DNA from: Bacteroidia bacterium
GTDB lineage: Bacteria > Bacteroidota > Bacteroidia > Flavobacteriales > Flavobacteriaceae
Assembly (NCBI GenBank): GCA_030430385.1
Contig: JAUIFO010000001.1
Location: 186,001 to 250,000 of the forward strand
DNA: 64,000 nucleotides
Reading direction: 5' to 3'
Both the position numbers and the translations under genes were made by a program. The notes beneath the pieces are model-generated. The model was not told the DNA's origin. It did not search any database and saw only the letters and a list, made by a program, of their open reading frames with translations. Below are positions 1 through 8,414 of the stretch, in pieces. Position 1 is the stretch's first letter; every line of letters begins with the position of its first letter.

Positions 1-1
1 A

Positions 2-73
2 GGTATTGACCTTGAAGGCTTCGAAAAAGATGTCGTTTTTATTAGTTTAGAAAGATTCATACTTATAATTTAA
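2..73 (+). CDS. possible 3' end of a rightward gene (partial)
   Basis: A reading frame is open from the left edge to a TAA at 71-73 and would encode 23 residues ending in LERFILII. It would converge on and overlap the last 11 bases of the leftward SDR gene. The evidence is only an open frame with reasonable codon use, so this is weak. The opposite strand is also open: an ATG at 60-58, two bases after the SDR stop, could start another gene of the same leftward operon. The window is too short here to decide between the two. Confidence 0.3.
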   Translation, partial: GIDLEGFEKDVVFISLERFILII

Positions 74-746
74 AACTCACAATTCCACAATCCATCTCAA
101 ATACTTGTCCTGAAATTGCATTCGATTTTTTAGATAATAAAAAATCAACCATCTCTGCAACCTCTTTAGGTTGTAAGAACTTCTTCATAGGATGGCGCTC
201 TTTGATATTCTCAATCATTTTATCACTCCTAAGCAATTTAGATGCTAAATCAGTATTTGTTACTGTTGGTGCAATAGCATTAATTCGTAAGGTCGTTGCT
301 AGTTCTGCACCCAGTGATTTTACTAGACCTTCAACTCCAGATTTAGCTGCAGCTATACTAGAATGAAACGGCATTCCTAATTTTGCTGCTACAGTGCTAA
401 AAAGAACAATAGAAGGTTGGCTTCCTTTTTTTAAACAATCTAAATACTTTTGAATGGCTTTAACAGCTCCAATAACATTAATTTCATAATCTTCTCTAAA
501 GTCATCAAGATTGAAGCGGTTAATAGGTTTTAGATTAATACTACCTGGACAATACACAAGACCATCAGCAACATCGATATCAGGTAGTTCTTGGTTTAAA
601 ATATCGCATTCAAAGTGCGTTAAGTTACTATGCGATTGCTCAGGTTGCGTTCTACTAATATTAATCACTTTGTGGTGTTTAAGTAAAAGTTCAACAACCG
701 CATTTCCAATACCACGACTGCCTCCAATAACGATAAATGTTTTCAT
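63..746 (-). CDS. short-chain dehydrogenase/reductase-like protein lacking the catalytic tyrosine
   Basis: This 227-residue protein has a classical SDR Rossmann fold. The cofactor motif GGSRGIG is at residues 8-14, the core Asn is near residue 90, and a Ser sits at about 117 where the catalytic serine is expected. The active-site YxxxK is replaced: the residues read IAAAK, with Ile131 in place of Tyr and Lys135 kept. Most SDR enzymes need that Tyr as the proton donor, so this one may bind a nucleotide without reducing a substrate, or work by another route. It is the last visible gene of the five-gene operon starting at 2434 and lies 9 bases after the small basic protein gene. The substrate is unknown. 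SDR genes recur beside bacterial photolyase clusters. Confidence 0.85.
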   Translation of the reverse strand: MKTFIVIGGSRGIGNAVVELLLKHHKVINISRTQPEQSHSNLTHFECDILNQELPDIDVADGLVYCPGSINLKPINRFNLDDFREDYEINVIGAVKAIQKYLDCLKKGSQPSIVLFSTVAAKLGMPFHSSIAAAKSGVEGLVKSLGAELATTLRINAIAPTVTNTDLASKLLRSDKMIENIKERHPMKKFLQPKEVAEMVDFLLSKKSNAISGQVFEMDCGIVSFKL

Positions 747-755
747 TAGTTCTGT

Positions 756-980
756 TTAAGCTAAAAGAGGTTTTCCTTTTAGACGTTTTTCAACTTTTCT
801 TTTGATTGCTGTTAGACGTTTCATTATATCCATAATGTTCTGATCTTTTTTGATTTTATATATCTGATTGAGATCGAGAATTAACGCTTTAGCTTCACGT
901 GAAATTTTCACACGATCACTCGTTGATAAGGATTTCATTTTTCTCTTTTCAAACTCTAGGGCTTTGCTTATTAAATCCAT
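756..980 (-). CDS. small basic helical protein of unknown function
   Basis: This gene encodes 74 residues that are rich in Lys and Arg, have no Cys, no signal peptide and no membrane segment, and look almost entirely helical. The C-terminal half (roughly 50-70) reads as an amphipathic basic helix. I do not recognise a family. It lies 4 bases downstream of the folE stop and 9 bases upstream of the SDR gene, so it is almost certainly co-transcribed with them in the photolyase-linked operon. The tight packing and good codon use argue that it is real. Charge and size would suit a nucleic-acid-binding or adaptor protein, but that is speculation. Confidence 0.6.
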   Translation of the reverse strand: MDLISKALEFEKRKMKSLSTSDRVKISREAKALILDLNQIYKIKKDQNIMDIMKRLTAIKRKVEKRLKGKPLLA

Positions 981-984
981 AATT

Positions 985-1680
985 TTAATTATTTATATAG
1001 TTATGTAATTCTTGTATTTTCTCTGGCGTATTAAATTGGCCTCCATAATAGGTTGTGACTGTTGCAGAAGTATCATCTTTGATACCTCTTGACGAAACGC
1101 AAAGATGCTTGGCATCAATAATAACAGCAATGTCTTCAGTGTTTAAAATCGTTTTTAACTCTTCAGCAATTTGATTGGTTAAGCGCTCTTGAACTTGTGG
1201 ACGCTTAGCATAATATTGAACAATTCTGTTAAGCTTTGAAAGCCCAATCACTTTTCCTGAAGAGATATAAGCCACATGAGCTTTTCCAATTATAGGTACA
1301 AAATGATGTTCGCAATTAGAGTAAAAGGTAATATGCTTCTCTACCAACATTTGATTGTATTGGTACTTATTATCAAATAGCGCTACTTTAGGTTTGTTTT
1401 TCGGATTAAGTCCAGAAAAGATTTCGTCAATATACATTTTTGCAACACGCTTAGGTGTACCTTTCAATGAATCATCTGTAAGGTCTAGTCCCATTACATC
1501 CATAATTTCTTCAAAGAGTATAGCAATGCGCTCCTTTTTTTCAGTATCACTCAACTTAAATGCATCAGGTTTCATTGGTGTTTTTAAGCCTGTATACAGA
1601 TGATCGTCTCCTATTTCAGAAATTGAAAAGCCATTGAGTTTGTGGTTGTTTTTTTTAAGATGTAATGTGTTCGTTTCCAT
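985..1680 (-). CDS. folE: GTP cyclohydrolase I
   Basis: The enzyme converts GTP to 7,8-dihydroneopterin triphosphate, the first step of tetrahydrofolate and pterin synthesis. The 231-residue sequence has the NCEHH zinc/active-site motif (Cys123, His125, His126), the GLSKLNRI segment (146-153), the RPQVQERLT motif (160-168) and the second zinc Cys194 in KHLCVSSRG. The first ~45 residues are a variable extension. It sits third in the five-gene operon beginning at 2434. Because many photolyases and CRY-DASH proteins use a methenyltetrahydrofolate antenna, an extra folE copy inside a photolyase island is best explained as local supply of pterin or folate cofactor. That functional link is inference, and whether the genome has a second housekeeping folE cannot be seen here. 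Confidence 0.97.
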   Translation of the reverse strand: METNTLHLKKNNHKLNGFSISEIGDDHLYTGLKTPMKPDAFKLSDTEKKERIAILFEEIMDVMGLDLTDDSLKGTPKRVAKMYIDEIFSGLNPKNKPKVALFDNKYQYNQMLVEKHITFYSNCEHHFVPIIGKAHVAYISSGKVIGLSKLNRIVQYYAKRPQVQERLTNQIAEELKTILNTEDIAVIIDAKHLCVSSRGIKDDTSATVTTYYGGQFNTPEKIQELHNYINN

Positions 1681-1733
1681 AAGTTGTCTTTTTTTTGTGC
1701 TGTTTCTAATATGTCTTTTAAGAACAAAGCACT

Positions 1734-2006
1734 TTATCGCTTTGAAATTTTATTTTGGGTAATTTGTTTTTGTCTAGAACATTTAAATCTACCCTCAGTA
1801 AATGTTCGTAGTTTTTCGTGTTTTGTTTGTCTTCCTTGAACCCGCTTACGCCACATTTTAAAGCTTTTAGGTTTCATTTCTCTTCGCATTAGATCAATAA
1901 CGTCTTGTTCTTTCAAGCCAAACTGAAATTGTATAGCTTCAAATGACGTTCTGTCTTCCCAAGCCATTTCAATGACTCTATCTATAGCTCTAGCATTTAA
2001 CTCCAT
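1734..2006 (-). CDS. TIGR03643 family protein
   Basis: This 90-residue protein carries the recognisable N-terminal helix-turn-helix-like region of the TIGR03643 family, including AWEDRTSFEAIQFQFGL at about 15-31 followed by a basic segment with KPKSFKMWRKRV. Members of this family are of unknown biochemical function and are repeatedly found next to photolyase and cryptochrome genes. Its start overlaps the end of the upstream 145-residue gene by 10 bases, which implies translational coupling, and folE follows 53 bases downstream. The HTH-like look could mean DNA binding, but no target is known. Confidence 0.88.
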   Translation of the reverse strand: MELNARAIDRVIEMAWEDRTSFEAIQFQFGLKEQDVIDLMRREMKPKSFKMWRKRVQGRQTKHEKLRTFTEGRFKCSRQKQITQNKISKR

Positions 2007-2434
2007 ACCTGATTCTGAAAATTATAACGTTCATCAAAGAGTGCTTTGGCGTTCAAAAGCTTGTCAAAAAAACGTTTGTTTTCTTTAAACGTTTTATTGT
2101 TTCTGAAATGAATGAACTTTCCTTGTGCATGAATACTTGCACCATTGGTTTTGTATATAACTAATTGATAATACGGAATGATCCATGTATAATTTTTTAA
2201 CCCTTTATTGATATAGATTAAAATACCATTTGCTCGCATTTCAATATTGGCATAATTGATATCAGAAACTGTATTGAGATACTGCTGAAGGTTCGGACTT
2301 ATACTTTCTATAATCATACGCTTAGAACCAATACCTCCCATTTTAATTGATTTTACAAAGGAGTAAGGCTTTCCAATCAAATCTTTAATGATTTGTTTGT
2401 GCTCTTTATTATAATGTGTTGTATCTAAGACCAA
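1997..2434 (-). CDS. unknown 145-residue protein, first gene of the folE operon
   Basis: The protein has no signal peptide, membrane segment or catalytic motif that I can recognise. The middle part (about 45-110) alternates polar and hydrophobic residues as in a beta-sandwich or PH-like fold. The first possible start is a TTG at 2434, because an in-frame TAA lies only two codons upstream; the next ATG would remove 31 residues. The start is 31 bases from the proximal edge of an inverted repeat (2466-2495) shared with the TetR promoter. Its stop overlaps the TIGR03643 start by 10 bases. It is probably a lineage-specific accessory protein of the photolyase island. Confidence 0.72.
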   Translation of the reverse strand: MVLDTTHYNKEHKQIIKDLIGKPYSFVKSIKMGGIGSKRMIIESISPNLQQYLNTVSDINYANIEMRANGILIYINKGLKNYTWIIPYYQLVIYKTNGASIHAQGKFIHFRNNKTFKENKRFFDKLLNAKALFDERYNFQNQVWS

Positions 2435-2452
2435 GTATCTTTAATTTGTATA

Positions 2453-2508
2453 TAAAGATACAAAATGTTTAATGTTTATTAAATAATATTAAACAAAAAA
2501 TTAACATA
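2453..2508 (-). promoter_or_regulatory. shared operator/promoter of the folE-SDR unit
   Basis: An inverted repeat TGTTTAAT-N14-ATTAAACA occupies 2466-2495, with perfect 8-bp arms. It is flanked by a 20-base block (2453-2472) identical to 11011-11030 in front of the TetR gene, and by a similar AT-rich block on the other side (TTAAACAAAA followed by TTAACAT). No exact TAnnTTTG -7 element lies in it, so the promoter may need an activator or an alternative sigma factor, or it may use a poor core site covered by a repressor. Half-sites are 22 bases centre to centre, two helical turns, which fits two protomers on one face of the DNA. Confidence 0.7.
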
Positions 2509-2572
2509 CTGACTACACTTTAGGTTAATGTATAAGTTGACGATGCCTAAATGAAAGTATCAAGACTATAAT

Positions 2573-4045
2573 TTAGGTTCTACGAAGTGTGTGTTTCTTT
2601 AAGATGCGGTCACTTTCAGAACGTACCTTCTTTAGTGTTCTCATATTCCACAAAATATCTGAAGCTTTCTTGCGAGTTTCTTCAATGTCAACAATGGGTT
2701 TAGGGTAGTCTTTACCTAGTTTAAAATTGTAGAGTTGTTGTTCCATTTCTGTCATAAGAAAGGGTTGGTGCGCAAAAGGAATACTAAGATTACGTAGTTC
2801 AGGGATCCATTTTTTTATGAAAGAAGCTTCTGGATCGTGTTCTAAACTATTCTTGATAGGATTGTAAATTCTCAACATATTGGTTCCTGTTTCACCAGCT
2901 TGCATTTGTAATTGCGGAAAGTGAATTCCTGGTTCAAAATCGAGAAACATTCTCGATAAATGTTGCGAACAGTCTTGCCAAGGTTGCCAGAGATTGTGCG
3001 TAAAAAAGGAAACAACCAAAGCTCTCATTCTAAAATTGAGGTATCCAGTTTCGTTTAAACATCGCATACAAGCATCTATTAATGGAAATCCAGTTTGTCC
3101 ATTTTGCCAGGCTTTTTGATAATCTTTGGAAATACTTTTTTTGAGTTTATGAAACCCTTTATTGATGCTCTCATACTCCATAGTGTGTTCCATTTCAAAT
3201 TTTTGAATAAAATGTGATTGCCATCTTAGTCTTGACATAAAGGCTTCTAAGGCTTTTTTGTTTGAAACGGTTTTCTTTACAGCATTCGCTTTTTTATAAA
3301 CTTCTCTAGAGGATAAGTTTCCCCAAGCTATGTATGGTGAAATTCTACTGCAGCTTTTTCTGGCCAATTCAGGTTTAGAAATATGATACATGTAGTTTTC
3401 ATAGCGTTTGCTTAAAAAGGAATCTAAATACTTTAGACCCATAGTTCTTCCACCTTTCTGAAACAAAGTTTCATCTGGAGTTTCTAGTGAAGGGACACTA
3501 ATCAAGGATTCTAGAGCATTAATTTCATTAATAGACAACAGCTGATGCACTTTTGGTTGAAATGGTAGCGGTTCGATTTCAAAATAATTATTATACAATT
3601 CGTTCCATAGTGATCGATCTTTCAAACCTCTGAAAACACCATTGTTGATGTTTTCATGCCAAGTGATCATATTGTTTTTGCAGAATCGGTTGAAAGCTTT
3701 ATCTCTGTTGTAGGTCACTAGGATACCTGTTTCTTGATGCGAAAAAATATGGTTGATCCTATATTTTGTAAGCAACACATTTAGGGTTTTAATGATATCT
3801 GCTTTAACTGTAAATATTTTTGAGTTATAGCGTTTTAAATCGGTATTTAAATCTCTAATAGATTCTTTAATGAAATTCCAATGACGCTCACTGTAATGAT
3901 TGTCATTTATTAGTAAATCTTCAAAAGTATAGAGAAGAAGTGTGCGTTTTTCTGAGGATAGCGCATTGTATATAGCTTCATTATCTTCAAGACGTAAATC
4001 ACGTTTGAGCCATACAATATTTAGACTAGGTAACTTAGTATTCAT
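2573..4045 (-). CDS. divergent cryptochrome/photolyase family protein
   Basis: This 490-residue protein has an N-terminal photolyase antenna-type domain (WLKRDLRLEDN at 12-22) and a C-terminal FAD-binding domain (about 225-420, with SPYIAWGNLS at 236-245, GFPLIDACMR at 319-328 and RMRALVVSFF at 339-348). By eye alignment to E. coli photolyase, the FAD-contacting Asn is His375 and the FAD-proximal Trp of the electron-transfer triad is Leu379. The usual WREF segment reads RWQSHF (274-279). These changes suggest a light sensor, a differently wired enzyme or altered substrate range. It belongs to a cryptochrome-like subgroup common in marine bacteria with poorly known function. It is last in the TetR-led unit and overlaps the upstream photolyase gene by 11 bases. 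Confidence 0.9.
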   Translation of the reverse strand: MNTKLPSLNIVWLKRDLRLEDNEAIYNALSSEKRTLLLYTFEDLLINDNHYSERHWNFIKESIRDLNTDLKRYNSKIFTVKADIIKTLNVLLTKYRINHIFSHQETGILVTYNRDKAFNRFCKNNMITWHENINNGVFRGLKDRSLWNELYNNYFEIEPLPFQPKVHQLLSINEINALESLISVPSLETPDETLFQKGGRTMGLKYLDSFLSKRYENYMYHISKPELARKSCSRISPYIAWGNLSSREVYKKANAVKKTVSNKKALEAFMSRLRWQSHFIQKFEMEHTMEYESINKGFHKLKKSISKDYQKAWQNGQTGFPLIDACMRCLNETGYLNFRMRALVVSFFTHNLWQPWQDCSQHLSRMFLDFEPGIHFPQLQMQAGETGTNMLRIYNPIKNSLEHDPEASFIKKWIPELRNLSIPFAHQPFLMTEMEQQLYNFKLGKDYPKPIVDIEETRKKASDILWNMRTLKKVRSESDRILKKHTLRRT

Positions 4046-5567
4046 CTTGATTTGTGATTATGTGTTGCGCTCTTTCCTTTAGGTTTTGCAATTGGGTTTT
4101 ATCCATTTTGTCCAATACACTATACATCATTTTCATTCTAAAGTTATTGCTTAGTTCCTGTCGTTTCTCATCTAAAAAATTCCAGTACAAACTATTAAAC
4201 GGACAAGCATTATCATCGGTTTTTTTCTTGTGATTGTAATGACATTCACTACAGTAATTACTCATTTTGTTGATGTATGATCCTGAAGACACATAAGGTT
4301 TAGTGGCTATTTTTCCACCATCGGCATATTGACTCATGCCTCTTGTATTGGTAAGCTGAACCCATTCAATGGCATCAACGTAAATACCTAAATACCAATC
4401 GTCAACTTCATCTGGATCGGTTTGTGTTAGTAAAGCGTAATTTCCAGTAATCATCAAACGCTGAATGTGGTGCGCATAACCATTATCTAAAGAGTTGGTG
4501 ATGGCGTGTTTCAAACAGTTCATTTTTGTGTTTCCAGTCCAAAAGAAATCAGCAAGTGCATTGGAGTTGTTGAGTTGGTTTTGAGATTTGTAATCTGGCA
4601 TAAACGCCCAATACATACCTCTCATATATTCTCTCCAACCAATGATTTGACGTATAAAACCTTCTACTTGTGAGATTTCTATATCATCTCCATGTTTGCG
4701 ATAATAATTCATTACGGTTGTCACAATATCCTTTGGAGAAATGAGCTTTAAATTCATTGCAAAAGACAATCGTGAATGGAACAGATACGTTTCATTAGTA
4801 TGCATCGCATCTTGATAAGTTCCAAAATGGATTAGTAATTCTTGGCAAAAATATTTTAGTTGTTCTAAAGCCTGAGCTCTTGTTATGGGATAAGAAAAGG
4901 TTTGGGTTGTAAAATTTCCAATAGTTTCAATTCCTGAAATTTCAATATCAGAAATCACATCAGAAACGTCATTTTTGAACCATTTATAATGCGGAATTTC
5001 GACATCACCTTGCCATTTGTTTCTGTTGCTTTTATCGTAGTTCCATTTGCCACCTTCAGGTTGATCGCCAACCATTAGAATATCATGTTTCTTACGCATA
5101 TCTCTATAAAAGTTTTCCATGAGATATTGTTTTTTGCCTTCAAAAAAAGTAGCCAAATCATTTCTTGAGGTGTAAAAATGCTCGGCTGTAACATGATTAG
5201 ATGCGATGTCTAGAGTTTTACAAAAGGTGTTTAGCTGATCATCTAATCGGTATTCATCAGGAAGGATATATTCAAAACGATTTATTTGATGATGCTGTAT
5301 TAAAGCGTTTAGGTTTTCTGTTAAGTGTTGTTTGTTTTCTGTGTCATTGATGTGGTAGTAAATGATATTGTGGCCTTGAGCTTTCAAATCTTGTGAAAAT
5401 TGTCGCATTGCCGAAAAAAAACCAATGACTTTTTGAATATGATGTTTTACATAATCGGTTTCCTGTCGCATTTCAAACATACAATACAAGACATTATCAT
5501 CTGCCTCTTTAAACCATGAGTGTTTTATGTTGAGTTGATCTCCAAGTATAAGTCTAAGTGTTTTCAT
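4035..5567 (-). CDS. iron-sulfur (6-4)-type photolyase (FeS-BCP / CryPro class)
   Basis: This 510-residue protein starts with RLILGDQLN, the hallmark of the photolyase-related DPRP/FeS-BCP class. Four cysteines for a [4Fe-4S] cluster are all present: Cys351 (MNCLKH), Cys439 and Cys442 (YCSEC) and Cys455 (ACPFN). They sit exactly one residue later than those of Agrobacterium PhrB (350, 438, 441, 454). Characterised members repair (6-4) photoproducts using FAD and a ribityllumazine antenna. The gene is directly followed by the third photolyase homologue (11-base overlap) and starts right after the CRY-DASH stop, with no spacer. Coupled translation of all three is likely. The assignment to this class is firm; actual repair activity is inferred. 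Confidence 0.95.
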   Translation of the reverse strand: MKTLRLILGDQLNIKHSWFKEADDNVLYCMFEMRQETDYVKHHIQKVIGFFSAMRQFSQDLKAQGHNIIYYHINDTENKQHLTENLNALIQHHQINRFEYILPDEYRLDDQLNTFCKTLDIASNHVTAEHFYTSRNDLATFFEGKKQYLMENFYRDMRKKHDILMVGDQPEGGKWNYDKSNRNKWQGDVEIPHYKWFKNDVSDVISDIEISGIETIGNFTTQTFSYPITRAQALEQLKYFCQELLIHFGTYQDAMHTNETYLFHSRLSFAMNLKLISPKDIVTTVMNYYRKHGDDIEISQVEGFIRQIIGWREYMRGMYWAFMPDYKSQNQLNNSNALADFFWTGNTKMNCLKHAITNSLDNGYAHHIQRLMITGNYALLTQTDPDEVDDWYLGIYVDAIEWVQLTNTRGMSQYADGGKIATKPYVSSGSYINKMSNYCSECHYNHKKKTDDNACPFNSLYWNFLDEKRQELSNNFRMKMMYSVLDKMDKTQLQNLKERAQHIITNQDEY

Positions 5568-6878
5568 TTAAAATAAAGTTTCTTGAAGCCATAGTTTTTG
5601 GAATTTTCCGTGAACATCATAGCGTTGTGCTTGAAGGTCTACATTAAATTTTCGATCTCTAGGATCATTTCCTACGCCAGCAACATACATCCAGTTGCCA
5701 TAGTTACTATGCACGTCGTAATCGATGAGCATCGCTTCAAAATAAGCAGCACCAATGCGCCAATCGAGTAGCATGTCTTTTGCAAAAAAAGAAGCTACGT
5801 TTTGTCGACCACGATTACTCATCCAACCTGTTTTTTTGAGCTCTATCATGTTGGCATTTACAAAGGCAGATTTAGTGTCGCCATCAATCCATTTTTGGAT
5901 AAGGTCTTGGTCAGATTTCCATTCGTAATTCTTTTTGAGGATGCCACCAATGCTGAAGATAGCGTTGCCATGTTTCATAGAAATATACTTAAAGAAGTCT
6001 CGCCATATCAATTCAAAAATGAGCCAGTAGGTAGATTGGTTTATGAAATGTTTCTTTTCAAATGCTTTCACTTGCCAATAAATGGTTCTTGCAGAAATAC
6101 TACCATTGGCTAACCAAGATGAAAATTTTGAACTGTAATCTGTGCCTACGAGTCCGTTTCTAGTTTTTTTGTAAACGCCAAGTTTTTTTGTTTCAAAGCA
6201 ATAATATTCAAGTCTTTTTAGGGCTGAAGACTCACCACCTTTAAATGGAAATGCTGAATTGGGATGCGTTTCAAAAGGCTCAAACCCTAAAGCCTGTAAT
6301 GTTGGAAGTGCTGTATCATTTTTAAAAGGTTTATTAGATATGGCAGATTCTATTGAAGTGCAAGCTCTAACCAAACTTTGTTTTTCTAGTTTTTTTCTGA
6401 AAACGGTAAACACCTTTGGAATGTTTTGTATATCTGAAACAACGTCTTCTGGATGAAACAAGAACTGATCGTAGGTTTCATGATAATTGATGTGTTCTGG
6501 TAATTGACTCTTAACCTTTGTGAAGACGTTTACTTCTTCGCTTGTCCATTCGCTCTGACAATAAATATCTGAAATAGAATAGGTGTCAACCATTGCTTTT
6601 AAAACATTTTCAGGGTATTCATGGTACACAAAAAGTTCGATGTTTAAAGTCTTGAGATTCTGTTTCAGATCTGCAACGGTTTCCAACAGAAATTTCGCCC
6701 TGAATTTTTCGGTTTTTTTAAATCCGAATTGACTAGTTTCATAATATCTTGGGTCAAAACAATAGCAGGCAAGCACGATATCGTGATTTTGTAGTGCGTT
6801 TGATATGCTGGTATTATCATGAACCCTTAAGTCATTTCTAAACCAAACTAATCCTATGTTGTTTTGTGTCTTCTGCAT
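5568..6878 (-). CDS. DASH-type cryptochrome
   Basis: This 436-residue protein carries CRY-DASH signatures: [11 protein letters not shown] near the N-terminus, CFDPRYY in the antenna domain, and towards the C-terminus the run [14 protein letters not shown], then [13 protein letters not shown] and AGVGNDPR. The Asn and Trp residues around FAD that are lost in the neighbouring 490-residue homologue are kept here. CRY-DASH proteins bind FAD and methenyltetrahydrofolate and repair cyclobutane dimers, mainly in single-stranded or loop DNA. The length is about normal for bacterial members. Its 5' end overlaps the DUF2256 gene by 25 bases, and the FeS photolyase start abuts its stop. Confidence 0.95.
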   Translation of the reverse strand: MQKTQNNIGLVWFRNDLRVHDNTSISNALQNHDIVLACYCFDPRYYETSQFGFKKTEKFRAKFLLETVADLKQNLKTLNIELFVYHEYPENVLKAMVDTYSISDIYCQSEWTSEEVNVFTKVKSQLPEHINYHETYDQFLFHPEDVVSDIQNIPKVFTVFRKKLEKQSLVRACTSIESAISNKPFKNDTALPTLQALGFEPFETHPNSAFPFKGGESSALKRLEYYCFETKKLGVYKKTRNGLVGTDYSSKFSSWLANGSISARTIYWQVKAFEKKHFINQSTYWLIFELIWRDFFKYISMKHGNAIFSIGGILKKNYEWKSDQDLIQKWIDGDTKSAFVNANMIELKKTGWMSNRGRQNVASFFAKDMLLDWRIGAAYFEAMLIDYDVHSNYGNWMYVAGVGNDPRDRKFNVDLQAQRYDVHGKFQKLWLQETLF

Positions 6879-6997
6879 CGTTCACTGCAATATTTCACAT
6901 CATCCCAATTGCTTTTCCATTTTTTTCTCCAACTGAAAGGGAGTCTGCAAGTTTTACAAATTTTTTCTGGTAAAAAGGGCTTTTTATGTGTCGACAT
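6854..6997 (-). CDS. DUF2256 small zinc-finger protein
   Basis: A 47-residue frame starts with ATG at 6997 and ends with TAG at 6854-6856. It contains two CxxC-type pairs, ICKTC (Cys14, Cys17) and YCSERC (Cys37, Cys41), and the [13 protein letters not shown] segment typical of DUF2256. This family is almost always beside photolyase/cryptochrome genes, and its function is unknown. It overlaps the end of the upstream epimerase gene by 14 bases and the start of the CRY-DASH gene by 25 bases, so it fills what otherwise looks like a 105-base gap. Four cysteines suggest one structural zinc ion. The identification is firm despite the small size. Confidence 0.92.
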   Translation of the reverse strand: MSTHKKPFLPEKICKTCRLPFSWRKKWKSNWDDVKYCSERCRRHKTT

Positions 6998-8414
6998 CTA
7001 CTAATTTATTGATCATACCATTGAAAATTAAACCGTGAAAAGGAAGGATGCTGTACCAGTACAAACGTCCCCAAAGTCCACGAGGCCTAAAGGTTGCGGT
7101 TTGTTTTAATAAACCATCCTCAATTTTGAATTCTAACCAAGCCTCGCCAGGAAGTCGCATTTCTGCATAGAGTAGGAGTTTTTGTTGGGCTTTATTAGCG
7201 AAAATGACGCGCCAAAAATCTAGTGCATCTCCAGCGTCTAATTCAGTAGGACTTGTTCTGCCGCGACGTAATCCTATACCACCAAAGAGTTTGTCGATAT
7301 GACCTCTTATTTTCCAGAGGAAGGTTCCGTAGTACCAACCGTTATTACCACCAATGCTCCATATTTTGTCAAGGGTTTTTTGAGGATCAATAACCTTTCG
7401 TTCTTTATAATCCTCGAAGCATCCAAATTTTGGAACATTGATGTATTTGTGCAAACGGTTTCGTAGCCTTCCGCTACTTATCATAGAATCTTTCCAACTA
7501 GAAACAATACTATTCTGTTCAATTTTTTCAAAAGCCAACTTTACGGCTTCTTTATATGGCATTGGATTGACCTCCAAGAGTTGATTTATTGAACTTGGCT
7601 TTCCAATAATTTCAACACCCATACTATCAACTAATGATGTTGCTAGTTTAAAGGATGTTGAGGTTACAAAATACAACCAATACGATGATAGTTTTGGTGT
7701 CATTACAGGCACTGTAAGTATGTAACGTTTTAGATCTCTTACTTTAGCAAATTGCAGGAGCATTTCTTTGTAAGTCAATATTTCTGGTCCGAATACATCA
7801 TAACTGTTATTATAGACCTCTTTTTTACCAGCACTTCTGTGTAAAAACGCAAGTACATCTCTAACAGCTAGAGGTTGGGTTTTAGTATTGAGCCATTTTG
7901 GCGCAACCATAACTGGGAGTTTTTCTACTAAATCTCTAATAATTTCGAAGGAAGAACTTCCAGATCCAACAATAATACCTGCTTTAAAAATGGTTAATGC
8001 ATAAGCGTCGGAGTTAAGTGTGTCTTCTACGTTTTTACGCGAACGCAAATGTTTTGATAATTTATCTTCATTGGTAATACCACTTAAATAAATAACCTGT
8101 TGAACATTGGTTTGTTCTATATACGATTTAAAATTAACAGCACAGCGCTCTTCCATTGATTCAAAGTCTTTGGAAGAATTTGACATCGAATGGATCAAAT
8201 AATAGGCCACATCGATGTCTTTTGGGATATTGCTTAAGGTTTCTGGTTTAAGGAAATCTGCTTCAACGACGTCAATAAAGTCATCTTCTAAATAAGCTTT
8301 ATCAGCTCTTAGTTTATCACGCACAGCACAAACCACTTGATGTTCGTCATTGACCAGTAACGGAATTAATCGCTTGCCAATATAACCTGTTGCTCCTGTA
8401 ACTAGTATCTTCAT
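6984..8414 (-). CDS. SDR-type NAD(P)-binding protein with DUF2867 domain
   Basis: This 476-residue protein has an extended SDR domain ([10 protein letters not shown] from residue 7, the YLIHSM segment near 73-78) over about the first 300 residues. A C-terminal DUF2867 domain follows, with [21 protein letters not shown] and a final [28 protein letters not shown] tail. Proteins of this layout recur in photolyase clusters. The substrate is unknown, though the fold is that of nucleotide-sugar or hydrophobic-molecule epimerases and reductases. The gene begins inside the flavin reductase stop (ATGA overlap, 8411-8414) and ends inside the DUF2256 gene, so it is in one compact operon. Confidence 0.9.
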   Translation of the reverse strand: MKILVTGATGYIGKRLIPLLVNDEHQVVCAVRDKLRADKAYLEDDFIDVVEADFLKPETLSNIPKDIDVAYYLIHSMSNSSKDFESMEERCAVNFKSYIEQTNVQQVIYLSGITNEDKLSKHLRSRKNVEDTLNSDAYALTIFKAGIIVGSGSSSFEIIRDLVEKLPVMVAPKWLNTKTQPLAVRDVLAFLHRSAGKKEVYNNSYDVFGPEILTYKEMLLQFAKVRDLKRYILTVPVMTPKLSSYWLYFVTSTSFKLATSLVDSMGVEIIGKPSSINQLLEVNPMPYKEAVKLAFEKIEQNSIVSSWKDSMISSGRLRNRLHKYINVPKFGCFEDYKERKVIDPQKTLDKIWSIGGNNGWYYGTFLWKIRGHIDKLFGGIGLRRGRTSPTELDAGDALDFWRVIFANKAQQKLLLYAEMRLPGEAWLEFKIEDGLLKQTATFRPRGLWGRLYWYSILPFHGLIFNGMINKLVDVDT

